NCBI RefSeq assembly: GCF_041261445.1
Contig: NZ_JBGCCU010000013.1
Coordinates: 62,001-126,000 of the forward strand
DNA from: Catenulispora sp. EB89
GTDB taxonomy: Bacteria; Actinomycetota; Actinomycetes; Streptomycetales; Catenulisporaceae
DNA length: 64,000 nucleotides
Reading direction: 5' to 3'
In this document: positions 49,810-58,020 of the stretch, piece by piece
How the letters are laid out: every line of letters starts with the position of its first letter
Numbering within the stretch: position 1 is the stretch's first letter
Program-made: the position numbers and the translations under genes
Notes under the pieces: generated by a model
Databases searched by the model: none
What the model saw: only the letters and a program-made list of their open reading frames with translations
Told to the model about the DNA's origin: nothing

Positions 49810-49858
49810 TCGTGCCGGTGTCAGGTCAGCACTTGGTCAGTGCCCAGTCAGTGCCCGG

Positions 49859-50749
49859 TCAGTGCTGCGTGGGGTTCGGCTCCGAGTTGTCGTAGGTGCC
49901 GACCTTCACGCCCTGCGCGTTGTACTCGTCGATGACGACGTGGAATCCCTGGCCGTCCTTCGGGATCGGGAGGAAGTAGAACGCCTGCGTGTCGAAGGCC
50001 GGGGCGGGGATCGTGTTCTCGGTGACCGGGGCCAGGCCGTCCACGTGCGCGACGACCTTCGTCACGTCCGAGGAGACCAGGCCCATCTGCAGGGTGCCCT
50101 TGCCGCCCTGGTAGTCGTACTGAAGGGCGTCCTGGTACGACCACAGGTACTGGTCGGGGTTCTTGACCGGCAGGCAGTAGACGACGGCCGGGTCGGTGTT
50201 GACCTGCCCGCCGTGGCCGTTCACCGTGATGCGCAGACCCAGGCACTGCTGCCCCGCGGTCAGGGCGTTGTTGCCGGCCGTGGTCACCGCCGTGACCTTC
50301 CACGGCACGCCCTCGACGGTGCCGGAGGCGAGGAGCGTCGGGTGGGTCGGCAGGGAGCTGGCCGGGTTCGTCTTGGCCGGAGGGGCGCTTTCGGCGGCCT
50401 TGTTCTGTGCCTCCGCCTTCGTCTGTGCGTCCGCCTTCGTCTGTGCCTCCGCCTTCGTTTGTGCGTCGGTGTGCGGCGCGGCGACGCCGGGGTGGGCCCC
50501 GTTGACGCCCGAGCCCGCGGCCGCGCTCGTCACGGCCGCCTTGTCGGGCCCCGCGGCGATCGCCGTGGCGGCCAGCGGCACCGCCGCGACGATCACCAGC
50601 GCCCCGCCGGCGACGGCGCCGCGGCGCCCCACGACGCGGCGGCGTCCGGCGCTGACGATGGCGTCGGTCGGCGCCGAGGTGCGGCCGCGGTCGGCGACCG
50701 CGGGGGTGAGCAGCTCGCGCAGGGCGGAGCCGTCGAATTCTTCGTGCAT
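49859..50749 (-). CDS. Membrane-anchored protein downstream of ECF sigma factor
   Basis: A 296-residue protein. Residues 1-45 are cytoplasmic with a basic patch (GRRRVVGRRG), then one membrane helix (AVAGGALVIVAAVPLAATAIAAG, about 44-66). An Ala/Lys/Gln-rich linker of AQTKAE/AQTKAD repeats (about 94-115) follows, then an extracellular beta-rich domain with two Cys (GQQCLGLRI, VVYCLPV). The layout is that of the membrane partner genes that accompany SigE-family ECF sigma factors. It is not a recognisable zinc anti-sigma factor (no HxxxCxxC), so a regulatory role is inferred from context only. The ATG is at 50747-50749, 48 bp after the sigma gene. Confidence 0.8.
   Translation of the reverse strand: MHEEFDGSALRELLTPAVADRGRTSAPTDAIVSAGRRRVVGRRGAVAGGALVIVAAVPLAATAIAAGPDKAAVTSAAAGSGVNGAHPGVAAPHTDAQTKAEAQTKADAQTKAEAQNKAAESAPPAKTNPASSLPTHPTLLASGTVEGVPWKVTAVTTAGNNALTAGQQCLGLRITVNGHGGQVNTDPAVVYCLPVKNPDQYLWSYQDALQYDYQGGKGTLQMGLVSSDVTKVVAHVDGLAPVTENTIPAPAFDTQAFYFLPIPKDGQGFHVVIDEYNAQGVKVGTYDNSEPNPTQH
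50405..50458 (-). repeat. 18-bp tandem repeats encoding AQTKAE/D linker
   Basis: Three consecutive 18-bp units (CTGTGCCTCCGCCTTCGT with one alternating base) at 50405, 50423 and 50441, plus a degenerate fourth. They encode a charged helical linker of six-residue units in the membrane-anchored protein. Confidence 0.9.
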
Positions 50750-50797
50750 GGTGTCCCGTCTTCCGTGTCGGTGTTCGGTGGGTGTGGTCGGTGTGAG

Positions 50798-51295
50798 TCA
50801 GCGCGACGCCAGCACCGAGGCGTGGTTCCGCAGCTTCGCCAGCGCCTTCGAGGCCTGGCTCTTCACGGTGCCGACCGAACAGCCGAGGATCTGCGCCGTC
50901 TGCGCTTCGCTGTAGTCCTCCCAGTACCGCAGCACCACGACTTCCCGCTGCCGCTTGGGGAGCGACGCCAGCGCGGCCAGCAACCCGGCCCGCTGGTCGA
51001 CCCGCGAGGTCGCGTCGCCGCCCCCGCGCTCGGGCGGCGCGGCCGTCAGATCCTCCACAACCCGCCGCCTCCGGAAGCGGTTCTTGTTCTGGTTGATCAG
51101 GATCCTCATGGTGTACGCGTCCATGTTCTCCGCGCCGCGCACCCGCGACCACGAAGCGAACACCCGCACCAAAGCCGTCTGCGCCAGGTCCTCGGCGTGC
51201 CCGGCGTCCCCCGTGAGCAGCACCGCGGCCTGCACCAGCCAGGTCCAGCGACCGGCCACGTACTCGCGGAACTCTGCTTCGTCCTCGACCCTCAT
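50798..51295 (-). CDS. SigE-family ECF RNA polymerase sigma factor
   Basis: A 165-residue group IV sigma factor. Region 2 (about 8-75) includes FREYVAGRWTWLVQAAVLLTGDAGHAEDLAQTALVRVFASWSRV, typical of the actinobacterial SigE (ECF41-unrelated, short) family. Region 4 (about 105-160) reads LLAALASLPKRQREVVVLRYWEDYSEAQTAQILGCSVGTVKSQASKALAKLR, with the helix-turn-helix. I start at the ATG at 51293-51295, with AGGAGG 6 bp upstream. It heads a two-gene operon with the membrane-anchored protein, as is usual for this family. The stimulus and promoters are unknown. Confidence 0.93.
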   Translation of the reverse strand: MRVEDEAEFREYVAGRWTWLVQAAVLLTGDAGHAEDLAQTALVRVFASWSRVRGAENMDAYTMRILINQNKNRFRRRRVVEDLTAAPPERGGGDATSRVDQRAGLLAALASLPKRQREVVVLRYWEDYSEAQTAQILGCSVGTVKSQASKALAKLRNHASVLASR

Positions 51296-51479
51296 CGGCA
51301 CCTCCTTCCGACCATGCAGACCCGGGACCCGTCCGGAAGAGTTGCCCGGCGCCGGAGAAAATCGCGCCGCGGCCGCGCAATCCCAACACCGCCCCAACCC
51401 CCGCCGAACATCAGCCCCCAGCACGCCGCCCCCGCTCCGCCGTCGGCCCCCCGGCGCGCGGCTCCTCTAAACTCGCTCC

Positions 51480-52721
51480 ATGACCGCCGCCGATGAGGGT
51501 CCCGCCGAGTCCGCCAGCAGTGCGCCAGGCACGCCGGGCGCACAGGGCGCACAGGGCTCGTCAGGGGCGCAGGGCGCGTCGGGGACACAGGGGACACAAG
51601 GCGCATCGTCGTTCAGGCCCGCGTTGACGCGGACCCCGCCCTTCGCGATCGGCCTGGTCGGCGGGTTCGGCGTGCTGGGTGCCTACTACCTGGGCAAGAC
51701 CCTGACCAACGTGATCGACATCATCGTCATGATCACCATGGCCCTGGTCCTGGCCGCCGGCCTCAACCCGTTCGTGGAGATGCTCACGTCCCGGGGCTTC
51801 CACCGGCGCTGGGCCGTGACGATGGTCGCCCTCGCCGCGCTGGCCCTGTTCGCCGGCTTCATCGTCGTCATCGCCAAGCCGCTGGCGGACCAGACCTCGT
51901 CGCTGGTGCACAACGGCGTCCCCGACGGGCTGAAGAAGCTCCAGGAGAACTCGACGATCCAGCGGCTGGACAAGAAGTACCACATCATCACGAAGCTACA
52001 GAACTGGTTCACCACCGCCGACACCACCAAGACCCTGGCCGGCGGCGCCTTCGGCTTCGGCAAAGCGGTGCTCACCAGCGTCTTCAAGGCTTTCACGATC
52101 CTGATGCTGACGCTGTACTTCCTCGGCTCACTGCCGGCCATGACCTCCGGCGGCCTCAAGCTCGTCCCGCGCTCCCGCCGGGAGCGCGCCGCGGACCTCA
52201 CCGACCGGGTGCTGAACCGGGTCGGCGGCTACGTCTCCGGCGCCCTGGTGGTCTCCACCTGCGCCACCCTGGCCAGCTGGCTCGCCATGTCCGTGATGGG
52301 CGTGCGCTTCGCGCTGCCGCTGGCCCTGCTGGTCGGCCTCACCGACCTGATCCCGATCATCGGGGCCACCTTCGGCGCGTTCCTGGCCTGCGCCGTCATC
52401 CTGCTGCTGGACTCCCCGTTCAAGGCGCTCGCGGCCCTGATCTTCTTCGTCCTCTACCAGCAGCTCGAGAACTACCTGATCTACCCGCGCGTGATGTCCC
52501 GCACCGTCGACCTGCCGCCGGCGGTCGCGGTGATAGCGGCCCTGGCCGGCTACACCATCCTGGGCGTCTCCGGCGCGCTGCTGTTCATCCCGCTGACCGC
52601 CGGGCTGTTGGTGATCGTGCGGCAGGTCGTGCTGCCGGCGCAGGACCGGGATCCGGACGGCGCGACGCCGGCTACGCAGGGACCGGAAGCCGATACTCCC
52701 GTCCAGCCTGATCCCGTATGA
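51480..52721 (+). CDS. AI-2E family transporter
   Basis: A 413-residue polytopic membrane protein of the AI-2E/PerM family. A disordered N-terminus (residues 1-48) contains Gly-x-x triplets (GAQGAQGSSGAQGASGTQGTQG). About eight helices follow: FAIGLVGGFGVLGAYYLGKTL, VIDIIVMITMALVLAAGLNPFVE, VTMVALAALALFAGFIVVIA, and after a soluble loop the conserved core VFKAFTILMLTLYFLGSLP, ALLVGLTDLIPIIGATFGAFLACAVIL and YQQLENYLIYPRVMSRTVDLPPAVAVIAALAGYTILG. The QLENYLIYPRVM motif is diagnostic. Family members export diverse small molecules or ions, so AI-2 transport is not implied. The 3' end overlaps the convergent DUF2087 gene by 50 bp. Confidence 0.92.
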   Translation: MTAADEGPAESASSAPGTPGAQGAQGSSGAQGASGTQGTQGASSFRPALTRTPPFAIGLVGGFGVLGAYYLGKTLTNVIDIIVMITMALVLAAGLNPFVEMLTSRGFHRRWAVTMVALAALALFAGFIVVIAKPLADQTSSLVHNGVPDGLKKLQENSTIQRLDKKYHIITKLQNWFTTADTTKTLAGGAFGFGKAVLTSVFKAFTILMLTLYFLGSLPAMTSGGLKLVPRSRRERAADLTDRVLNRVGGYVSGALVVSTCATLASWLAMSVMGVRFALPLALLVGLTDLIPIIGATFGAFLACAVILLLDSPFKALAALIFFVLYQQLENYLIYPRVMSRTVDLPPAVAVIAALAGYTILGVSGALLFIPLTAGLLVIVRQVVLPAQDRDPDGATPATQGPEADTPVQPDPV

Positions 52722-52992
52722 GGTGCCGGCTCTCGACCAGGTACCGGCGCAGCGCGACGTAGTCGTCGAAGACCGGCATCAGCGCCGCGTTGACCTCCTG
52801 CTCGTTGTAAGCACGCCCCGGCTCGAAGGCCCGGGAGGCGATGTGCTTGAGCAGCCGGTCGCGGAGGTCCTGGCTGCGGCCGCGCAACGACGGCATCTGC
52901 ACCACGCGACCGTGGCTGTAGCACTGGATGATCTGCAGGTCGGCGCTTCCCGACCCCCGATCGGCGGGCTGGCGTTGGCGTGATTCGTCCAT
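52672..52992 (-). CDS. DUF2087 domain protein
   Basis: A 106-residue small protein. The DUF2087 core is residues 38-104: SQDLRDRLLKHIASRAFEPGRAYNEQEVNAALMPVFDDYVALRRYLVESRHLIRDQAGREYRLP, a winged-helix-like fold usually found alone or fused to helix-turn-helix regulators. The N-terminal ~35 residues are polar and variable. The ATG is at 52990-52992. The gene overlaps the convergent AI-2E transporter gene by 50 bp at their 3' ends. Likely a small regulator, but no target can be named. Confidence 0.87.
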   Translation of the reverse strand: MDESRQRQPADRGSGSADLQIIQCYSHGRVVQMPSLRGRSQDLRDRLLKHIASRAFEPGRAYNEQEVNAALMPVFDDYVALRRYLVESRHLIRDQAGREYRLPVPA

Positions 52993-53060
52993 GCCTCGAT
53001 CTTCGCCACGAGGCCGCGGGACGCCAACCGAATATCCGCGTGTCCGCTACTCGGTGTCCG

Positions 53061-53801
53061 CTACTCGGCGAACGTCTCGAACTCCCCGTCCCACGTCGTC
53101 GCCAACGGATACGCCGCCGGATTGACCCGCTTCACGATCTCGTTGTGCACGCGCTGGACGTACTTCTCCCCCACCCACAGGTGCTTCGCGCCGTCCACAC
53201 CGATGACCTCGGCCTGCGGAATGCGTGCGAACCGCTCACGAGCCTCATCGGGCCGCAGGTAGTCGTCGAACTCCGGCACCAGCACCACGACCGGCTTCCC
53301 GGAAGCGGCCCACCGGTCCAGGTCCTCCGGCCGCGAATAGCGCAGCGGCGGCGAGAGCAGGATCAAGCCGTCGATCGTCGGGTCGTCGCCGTACATCAGG
53401 GCCAGATCGGTCCCGAACGACCAGCCGACCAGCCACCGGTTCGGCAGGTCCTCGAAGTCCGCGAACTCGATCGCGGCCTGGACGTCGAACCGCTCCCCCA
53501 CCGCCTCGTCGAACTCGCCCTGGCTCCGGCCGGCCGGCGAGACCGTGCCGCGGGTGTTGAACCGCAGCACCGCCAGGTCCGCCAGCGCCGGCAGCCGCCA
53601 GGCCGCCTTGCGGTAGACGTGGCTGTCCATGAAGCCGCCGTGCGTCGGCAGCGGGTGCAGCGTGACCAGGGTGCCGGCCGGCGTGCGGCCTCCCGGAGGC
53701 AGCGCCAGCTCGCCGATCAGCTCCAGGCCGTCGGCGGTGGTCAGGGTCACCGGACGGCGCTCGGCCGGCAGGATCGTGGTGGCGCGGATCTCGGTGCTCA
53801 T
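53061..53801 (-). CDS. Alpha/beta hydrolase
   Basis: A 246-residue alpha/beta-hydrolase. The N-terminal strands carry LTTADGLELIGELALPPGG and LVTLHPLPTHGGFMDSHVYRKAAWRL (oxyanion HP region). The nucleophile elbow is GWSFG with Ser128; the acid is Asp179 or Asp180 in VVLVPEFDDYLRP and the base His207 in GAKHLWVG. This pattern resembles the YfhR/CocE-like KANL3/Tex30 subgroup with RFNTRG. Cytoplasmic, no signal. The substrate is unknown. The ATG is at 53799-53801, divergent from the ABC exporter genes across a 104-bp gap. Confidence 0.9.
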   Translation of the reverse strand: MSTEIRATTILPAERRPVTLTTADGLELIGELALPPGGRTPAGTLVTLHPLPTHGGFMDSHVYRKAAWRLPALADLAVLRFNTRGTVSPAGRSQGEFDEAVGERFDVQAAIEFADFEDLPNRWLVGWSFGTDLALMYGDDPTIDGLILLSPPLRYSRPEDLDRWAASGKPVVVLVPEFDDYLRPDEARERFARIPQAEVIGVDGAKHLWVGEKYVQRVHNEIVKRVNPAAYPLATTWDGEFETFAE

Positions 53802-53905
53802 CGTGATCCACGGTACCTCCCCCTACTAAGGGCTAATACCGGACCCGGCAACGAAAGACCTAAGGCCGACGACGGGCCCGCCTCAACCCCGATACGGTCG
53901 GGGAC

Positions 53906-54916
53906 ATGATCGAAGCTACAGGGCTCACCAAGCAGTACGGCGACAAGAAAGCCGTAGACGGCTTGACGTTCACCGTGCGTCCGGGGGTGGTGACCGGCTT
54001 CCTCGGTCCGAACGGCGCCGGAAAGTCGACGACCATGCGGATGATCCTGGGCCTGGACGCGCCGTCGTCCGGCACGGTCACCGTCAACGGCCGCCCCTAC
54101 GTCAAGGCCGTGGCCCCGATGCGCGAGGTCGGCGCATTGCTGGACGCCAAGGCCATCCACGGCGGCCGCACCGCCTACAACCACCTGCTGTGCCTGGCGC
54201 AGTCCAACCACCTGCCGGCCCGCCGGGTCGACGAGGTGTTGGAGCTCACCGGCCTGCGCGAGGTCGCCAAGAAGCGCTCCGGCGGCTTCTCCCTGGGCAT
54301 GGGCCAGCGGCTGGGCATCGCCGCCGCCCTGCTCGGCGACCCCCGGGTGCTGATGTTCGACGAGCCGGTCAACGGCCTGGACCCGGACGGCATCCGCTGG
54401 ATCCGCGAGTTCATGCGCAAGCTGGCCTCCGAGGGCCGCACGGTCTTCGTCTCCTCGCACCTGATGTCCGAGATGGAGCACACCGCCGACCACCTGATCG
54501 TGATCGGCCGCGGCAAGCTGCAGGCGGACTGCTCGGTGAAGGAGTTCATCGAGCGCAACTCCGAGCAGACCGTCACGGTGCGCACCCCGGACCCGATGAA
54601 GCTGATGCAGCTGCTGGCGGGCAACGGCGCGCGGGTGACCAACGACGCCAGCGGCCTGATCACGGTGCGCGGCGCCAGCCCGCAGCAGATCGGCGACCTG
54701 GCCTACGACAACCAGATCCGGGTGCACGAGCTCGCGCCGCACCAGGCCTCGCTGGAAGAGGCCTTCATGGAGATGACCAAGGACGACGTGGAGTACCGCG
54801 CGGTCAGCGTCGGACAGCAGGGCCCCGGCGGTCCTGGTGCGCCCGGCGGACCCGGCGCGCCAGGCGGACCGCAGAACCCGTACGCCGCCCCCGGCCAGAT
54901 GATCGGAGCCCGTTGA
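53906..54916 (+). CDS. ABC-2 type exporter ATP-binding protein (first pair)
   Basis: A 336-residue ATPase of the CcmA/daunorubicin-resistance type. Walker A is GPNGAGKST (about residues 35-43), signature SGGFSLGMGQRLGIAAAL (GMGQR in place of SGGQR), Walker B LMFDEPVNGLDP and H-loop VSSHLMSEM. A C-terminal regulatory segment follows (about 220-300), then a Gly/Pro/Ala tail (GPGGPGAPGGPGAPGG) that is not part of the fold. The ATG at 53906 follows a short leader. The permease gene begins 1 bp after the stop. It powers export or membrane insertion of an unknown substrate. Confidence 0.93.
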   Translation: MIEATGLTKQYGDKKAVDGLTFTVRPGVVTGFLGPNGAGKSTTMRMILGLDAPSSGTVTVNGRPYVKAVAPMREVGALLDAKAIHGGRTAYNHLLCLAQSNHLPARRVDEVLELTGLREVAKKRSGGFSLGMGQRLGIAAALLGDPRVLMFDEPVNGLDPDGIRWIREFMRKLASEGRTVFVSSHLMSEMEHTADHLIVIGRGKLQADCSVKEFIERNSEQTVTVRTPDPMKLMQLLAGNGARVTNDASGLITVRGASPQQIGDLAYDNQIRVHELAPHQASLEEAFMEMTKDDVEYRAVSVGQQGPGGPGAPGGPGAPGGPQNPYAAPGQMIGAR

Positions 54917-54917
54917 G

Positions 54918-55934
54918 ATGAGCACCCCCTCGCAGATCGGGCAGCCGCAGCATCCCGGGTACGCCGCGCCGGGCCAGCAGGTACCGCAGGACCCGAACTT
55001 CGGCGGCCAGTACGGCGCCCCGGGCCAAGCGGGTCAGCCGGGCCAGCTCGGTCAGCCGGGTCAGCCCGGCCCGCCGAACCAGTACGCCCCGCAGGGCCAG
55101 CCCGGCTTCGCCCCGAACCAGCCGAACCAGCCGAACCAGCAGCCGGCCTTCGCCGGCCCCGACCCCTTCCCGCAGGCGAAGGCCACGTTCGGCGCCGCCC
55201 TGCGCTCGGAGTGGACGAAGATCCGCACCGTCCGCTCCACCTTCTGGACGCTGCTGATCACCGCGGTCATCACCATCGGCCTCGGGTCGCTGATCGCCAT
55301 GGGCTCCTCCAGCCACCCGTCCCCGGACGACGACTTCACCGCGAACTCGATGTCCGGCCTGTTCTTCGGGCAGCTGGTGATCGTGGTGTTCGGGGCGATG
55401 GCGATCACCGCCGAGTACAGCACCGGCATGATCCGCACCTCGCTGACCAGCCAGCCGCGGCGTGCCACGGTGTTCTGGTCCAAGGCCGCCATCGTCGCGT
55501 TCGTGGCCCTGGTGATCGGGCTGATCTGCTCGTTCGCGTCGTTCTTCATCGCCTCGGCGATCTACTCCGGGCACCACATCACCCTCAGCCTGTCCGACCA
55601 CGGCGTGCTGCGCGCGGTGATCGGCGGCGGCCTGTACATGACCGTCACGGCTCTGCTGGCCTTCGGCCTCGGCGCCCTGCTGCGGCACACGGCCGGCGCC
55701 ATCACCACCGGCGTCGGGCTGCTGTTCGTCCTGTTCATCCTGGTGCAGTTCCTGCCGGGAACCTGGCGGCACGACATCGGCAAGTGGATCCCGTTCAACG
55801 CCGGGCTGCAGATCATCACGACCAAGCCGCAGACCGACATGCTCTCGCCCTGGGCCGGATTCGGGGTGTTCGCCGTCTATGCGGCCGTCGCGCTGATCGG
55901 TGGCGCGATCGTGATGCGGAGCAAGGACGCTTAG
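54918..55934 (+). CDS. ABC-2 type exporter permease (first pair)
   Basis: A 338-residue membrane protein. The first ~85 residues are a Gln/Pro/Gly/Asn-rich cytoplasmic tail (QPQHPGYAAPGQQ, GQPGQLGQPGQPGPPNQ, NQPNQPNQQP). The ABC-2 core has six helices; ATFGAALRSEWTKIRTVRSTFWTLLITAVITIGLGSLIAMG begins it, and FGAMAITAEYSTGMIRTSLTSQPRR is the conserved amphipathic segment. The ATG at 54918 is 1 bp after the ATPase stop, so the pair is co-translated. The same tail style occurs in its ATPase partner, which suggests that the tails interact or share an origin. Confidence 0.92.
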   Translation: MSTPSQIGQPQHPGYAAPGQQVPQDPNFGGQYGAPGQAGQPGQLGQPGQPGPPNQYAPQGQPGFAPNQPNQPNQQPAFAGPDPFPQAKATFGAALRSEWTKIRTVRSTFWTLLITAVITIGLGSLIAMGSSSHPSPDDDFTANSMSGLFFGQLVIVVFGAMAITAEYSTGMIRTSLTSQPRRATVFWSKAAIVAFVALVIGLICSFASFFIASAIYSGHHITLSLSDHGVLRAVIGGGLYMTVTALLAFGLGALLRHTAGAITTGVGLLFVLFILVQFLPGTWRHDIGKWIPFNAGLQIITTKPQTDMLSPWAGFGVFAVYAAVALIGGAIVMRSKDA

Positions 55935-56020
55935 ACGCTGCTTTTCCACGCCTTTTCCGTAAGCTTCGACACGGAGCCAGGGCACACTGGCTCCGTCTCG
56001 TGCTGTCTGAGGGGGCCGCC

Positions 56021-57085
56021 GTGATCGAAGTGCACGACCTGTCCAAGCGGTACGGCGACAAGATCGCCGTGGACCACTTGACGTTCGCCGTGGAACCGGG
56101 CCACATCACGGGCTTCCTGGGCCCGAACGGGGCCGGCAAGTCCACCACGATGCGACTGATCCTGGGCTTGGACCGCCCGCAGTCGGGCACCGCCACCATC
56201 GACGGGGTCCCGTACACGGACCTGCGCGAACCGCTGCGCAAGGTGGGCGCACTGCTGGAGGCGCGCGCCGTCCACACCGGCCGCTCCGCCTACAACCACC
56301 TGTGGTGCCTGGCGCAGAGCCAGGGCCTGCCGCGCAAGCGCGTGGACGAGGCGCTGGCCCTGGTCGGGCTGACCGAGGTGGCGCGCAAGCGGGCCGGGGG
56401 CTTCTCGCTGGGCATGGGCCAGCGCCTCGGCATCGCGGCCGCGCTGCTCGGCGACCCGCAGGTGCTGATCCTGGACGAGCCGGTCAACGGGCTGGACCCG
56501 GAGGGCGTGCTCTGGATCAGGAACCTGATGAAGTCGCTGGCCGCCGCCGGCAAGACCATCTTCGTCTCCTCGCACCTGATGAGCGAGATGGCGCAGACCG
56601 CCGACCACCTGGTGGTGATCGGGCGCGGCAAGCTGATCGCGGACGAGTCGGTGGACGCGTTCATCGCGCGCTCCTCCGAGCGCTCGGTCCTGGTCCGCAC
56701 CCCGCAGCCGGCGCAGCTGGCCAAGGAACTGGAGCGGGCCGCCGTCCCGGCGCTCGGCGACGGCTCCGCAGAGGGCGAAGGCGAGGGTGCGGTCACGGTG
56801 ACCACCGCCGACGACGGCGCCCTGATCGTCCGCGGCATGGAGGCCGCCGAGATCGGCGAGAAGGCGGCCGCGGCGCGCGTCGTCCTGCACGAACTCACCC
56901 CGCAACGGGCCTCGCTGGAGGAGGCGTTCATGGAACTGACACGCGGCGCGGTCGAGTACCACGTGGGTCCGGATCAGGGCTCGGATCAGGGCCCTGGCGC
57001 GATCCCGGCACAGACCCAGGACACTCCCCCGGTCGCCTCGGTCGCCCAGACCGCGCCGGTCTCCGAGAGCGAGGTCGCCGAATGA
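56021..57085 (+). CDS. ABC-2 type exporter ATP-binding protein (second pair)
   Basis: A 354-residue ATPase clearly paralogous to the first pair's (VIEVHDLSKRYGDKIAVDHLTF; Walker A GPNGAGKST; signature GGFSLGMGQRLGIAAALLG; Walker B LILDEPVNGLDP; SSHLMSEM). It differs mainly in a longer C-terminal domain with an acidic insertion (GDGSAEGEGEGAV) and a Gln/Pro/Val tail. I start at the GTG at 56021, with GAGGGGG upstream; the frame is open further upstream because it overlaps the previous permease out of frame. Its stop overlaps the following permease start (ATGA at 57082-57085). Confidence 0.93.
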   Translation: MIEVHDLSKRYGDKIAVDHLTFAVEPGHITGFLGPNGAGKSTTMRLILGLDRPQSGTATIDGVPYTDLREPLRKVGALLEARAVHTGRSAYNHLWCLAQSQGLPRKRVDEALALVGLTEVARKRAGGFSLGMGQRLGIAAALLGDPQVLILDEPVNGLDPEGVLWIRNLMKSLAAAGKTIFVSSHLMSEMAQTADHLVVIGRGKLIADESVDAFIARSSERSVLVRTPQPAQLAKELERAAVPALGDGSAEGEGEGAVTVTTADDGALIVRGMEAAEIGEKAAAARVVLHELTPQRASLEEAFMELTRGAVEYHVGPDQGSDQGPGAIPAQTQDTPPVASVAQTAPVSESEVAE

Positions 57086-57972
57086 CCGCCCCGACCACCG
57101 ACGCCACCACCCCGAGCGGCCCGGGCCGCCCGGGCGGCCCGAGCCGCCCGACCGGATCGGTCTCCGCGAACGAGGGCCGCGGCGCGGGCGCCGCGTTCCC
57201 GCGCCTGTTGGCGATGGAATGGACGAAGTTCCGCAGCGTGCGCTCGACAGTCTGGTCGCTGCTCGCCTTCGTGATCCTGGCGCTCGGCCTGTCCGCGCTC
57301 ATCACGGCGTTGACAGTGAACAGCTGGGCCAAGGCGGACCCCGACCAGCAGGCCGCATGGATACGCGACCCGACCGGCAACATCCTCGGCGCCGGCTTCT
57401 TCCTGGGCCAGCTGGCGATCTGCGTCCTGGGCGTCATGGTGATCACGTCGGAGTACTCCACCGGCATGATCCGGGCCTCCCTGCTCGCGGTCCCGAGACG
57501 CACCCCGATGCTCGCGGCCAAGTCGGTGGTCTTCGCCGTGGTGGCCTTCGTGGTCACCGAGATCGTCTCCTTCGGGGCGTTCTTCATCGCGGCCCCGATC
57601 CTGCACAGCAAGGTCCCCGTGAGCCTGGGCGACAAGGGCGTCCTGCGCGCCCTGGTCGGAGCCGGTCTCTACCTGACCATGCTCGGCCTGTTCGCGATGG
57701 CGATCGGCGCCCTGATCCGGCACACCGCGGGCGCCATCACCGGCGTCATCGCCTTCGTCCTGGTGCTGGCGCCGCTGGCGCAGCTCCTGCCGGGCTCGGT
57801 GGGCAAGCACATCCACGCGTACCTGCCGACCGAGGCCGGGCACCTGGTCGCCCAGTCGGCACCGGGACCGAAGGATCTGCTGTCCGCCTGGCAGGGCTAC
57901 GGAGTCTTCGCGCTGTGGACGGCACTGTTGTTGGTCGCCGCCGAGTGGATGCTCAAACGGCGCGACGCTTAG
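57082..57972 (+). CDS. ABC-2 type exporter permease (second pair)
   Basis: A 296-residue permease, paralogue of the first pair's. The N-terminal ~38 residues are Gly/Pro/Ser-rich (GPGRPGGPSRPTG). The core begins FPRLLAMEWTKFRSVRSTVWSLLAFVILALGLSALITALTV and includes LAICVLGVMVITSEYSTGMIRASLLAVPRRTPMLAAKS and the six-helix pattern to the end WTALLLVAAEWMLKRRDA. ATGA overlap with the ATPase indicates translational coupling. The operon ends in the hairpin at 57984-58020. Both pairs probably form separate exporters derived from one duplicated ancestor. Confidence 0.92.
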   Translation: MTAPTTDATTPSGPGRPGGPSRPTGSVSANEGRGAGAAFPRLLAMEWTKFRSVRSTVWSLLAFVILALGLSALITALTVNSWAKADPDQQAAWIRDPTGNILGAGFFLGQLAICVLGVMVITSEYSTGMIRASLLAVPRRTPMLAAKSVVFAVVAFVVTEIVSFGAFFIAAPILHSKVPVSLGDKGVLRALVGAGLYLTMLGLFAMAIGALIRHTAGAITGVIAFVLVLAPLAQLLPGSVGKHIHAYLPTEAGHLVAQSAPGPKDLLSAWQGYGVFALWTALLLVAAEWMLKRRDA

Positions 57973-57983
57973 CGTTCCGGGGC

Positions 57984-58020
57984 TAGGTGCTCGCCTTGCG
58001 CGAAGTGAGGCGAGCACCTA
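57984..58020. terminator. Bidirectional hairpin between exporter operon and antiporter gene
   Basis: TAGGTGCTCGCCT and its perfect 13-bp complement enclose an 11-nt loop. One arm contains the stop codon of the convergent antiporter gene (58018-58020), so transcripts from both sides end within the same structure. Confidence 0.75.
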
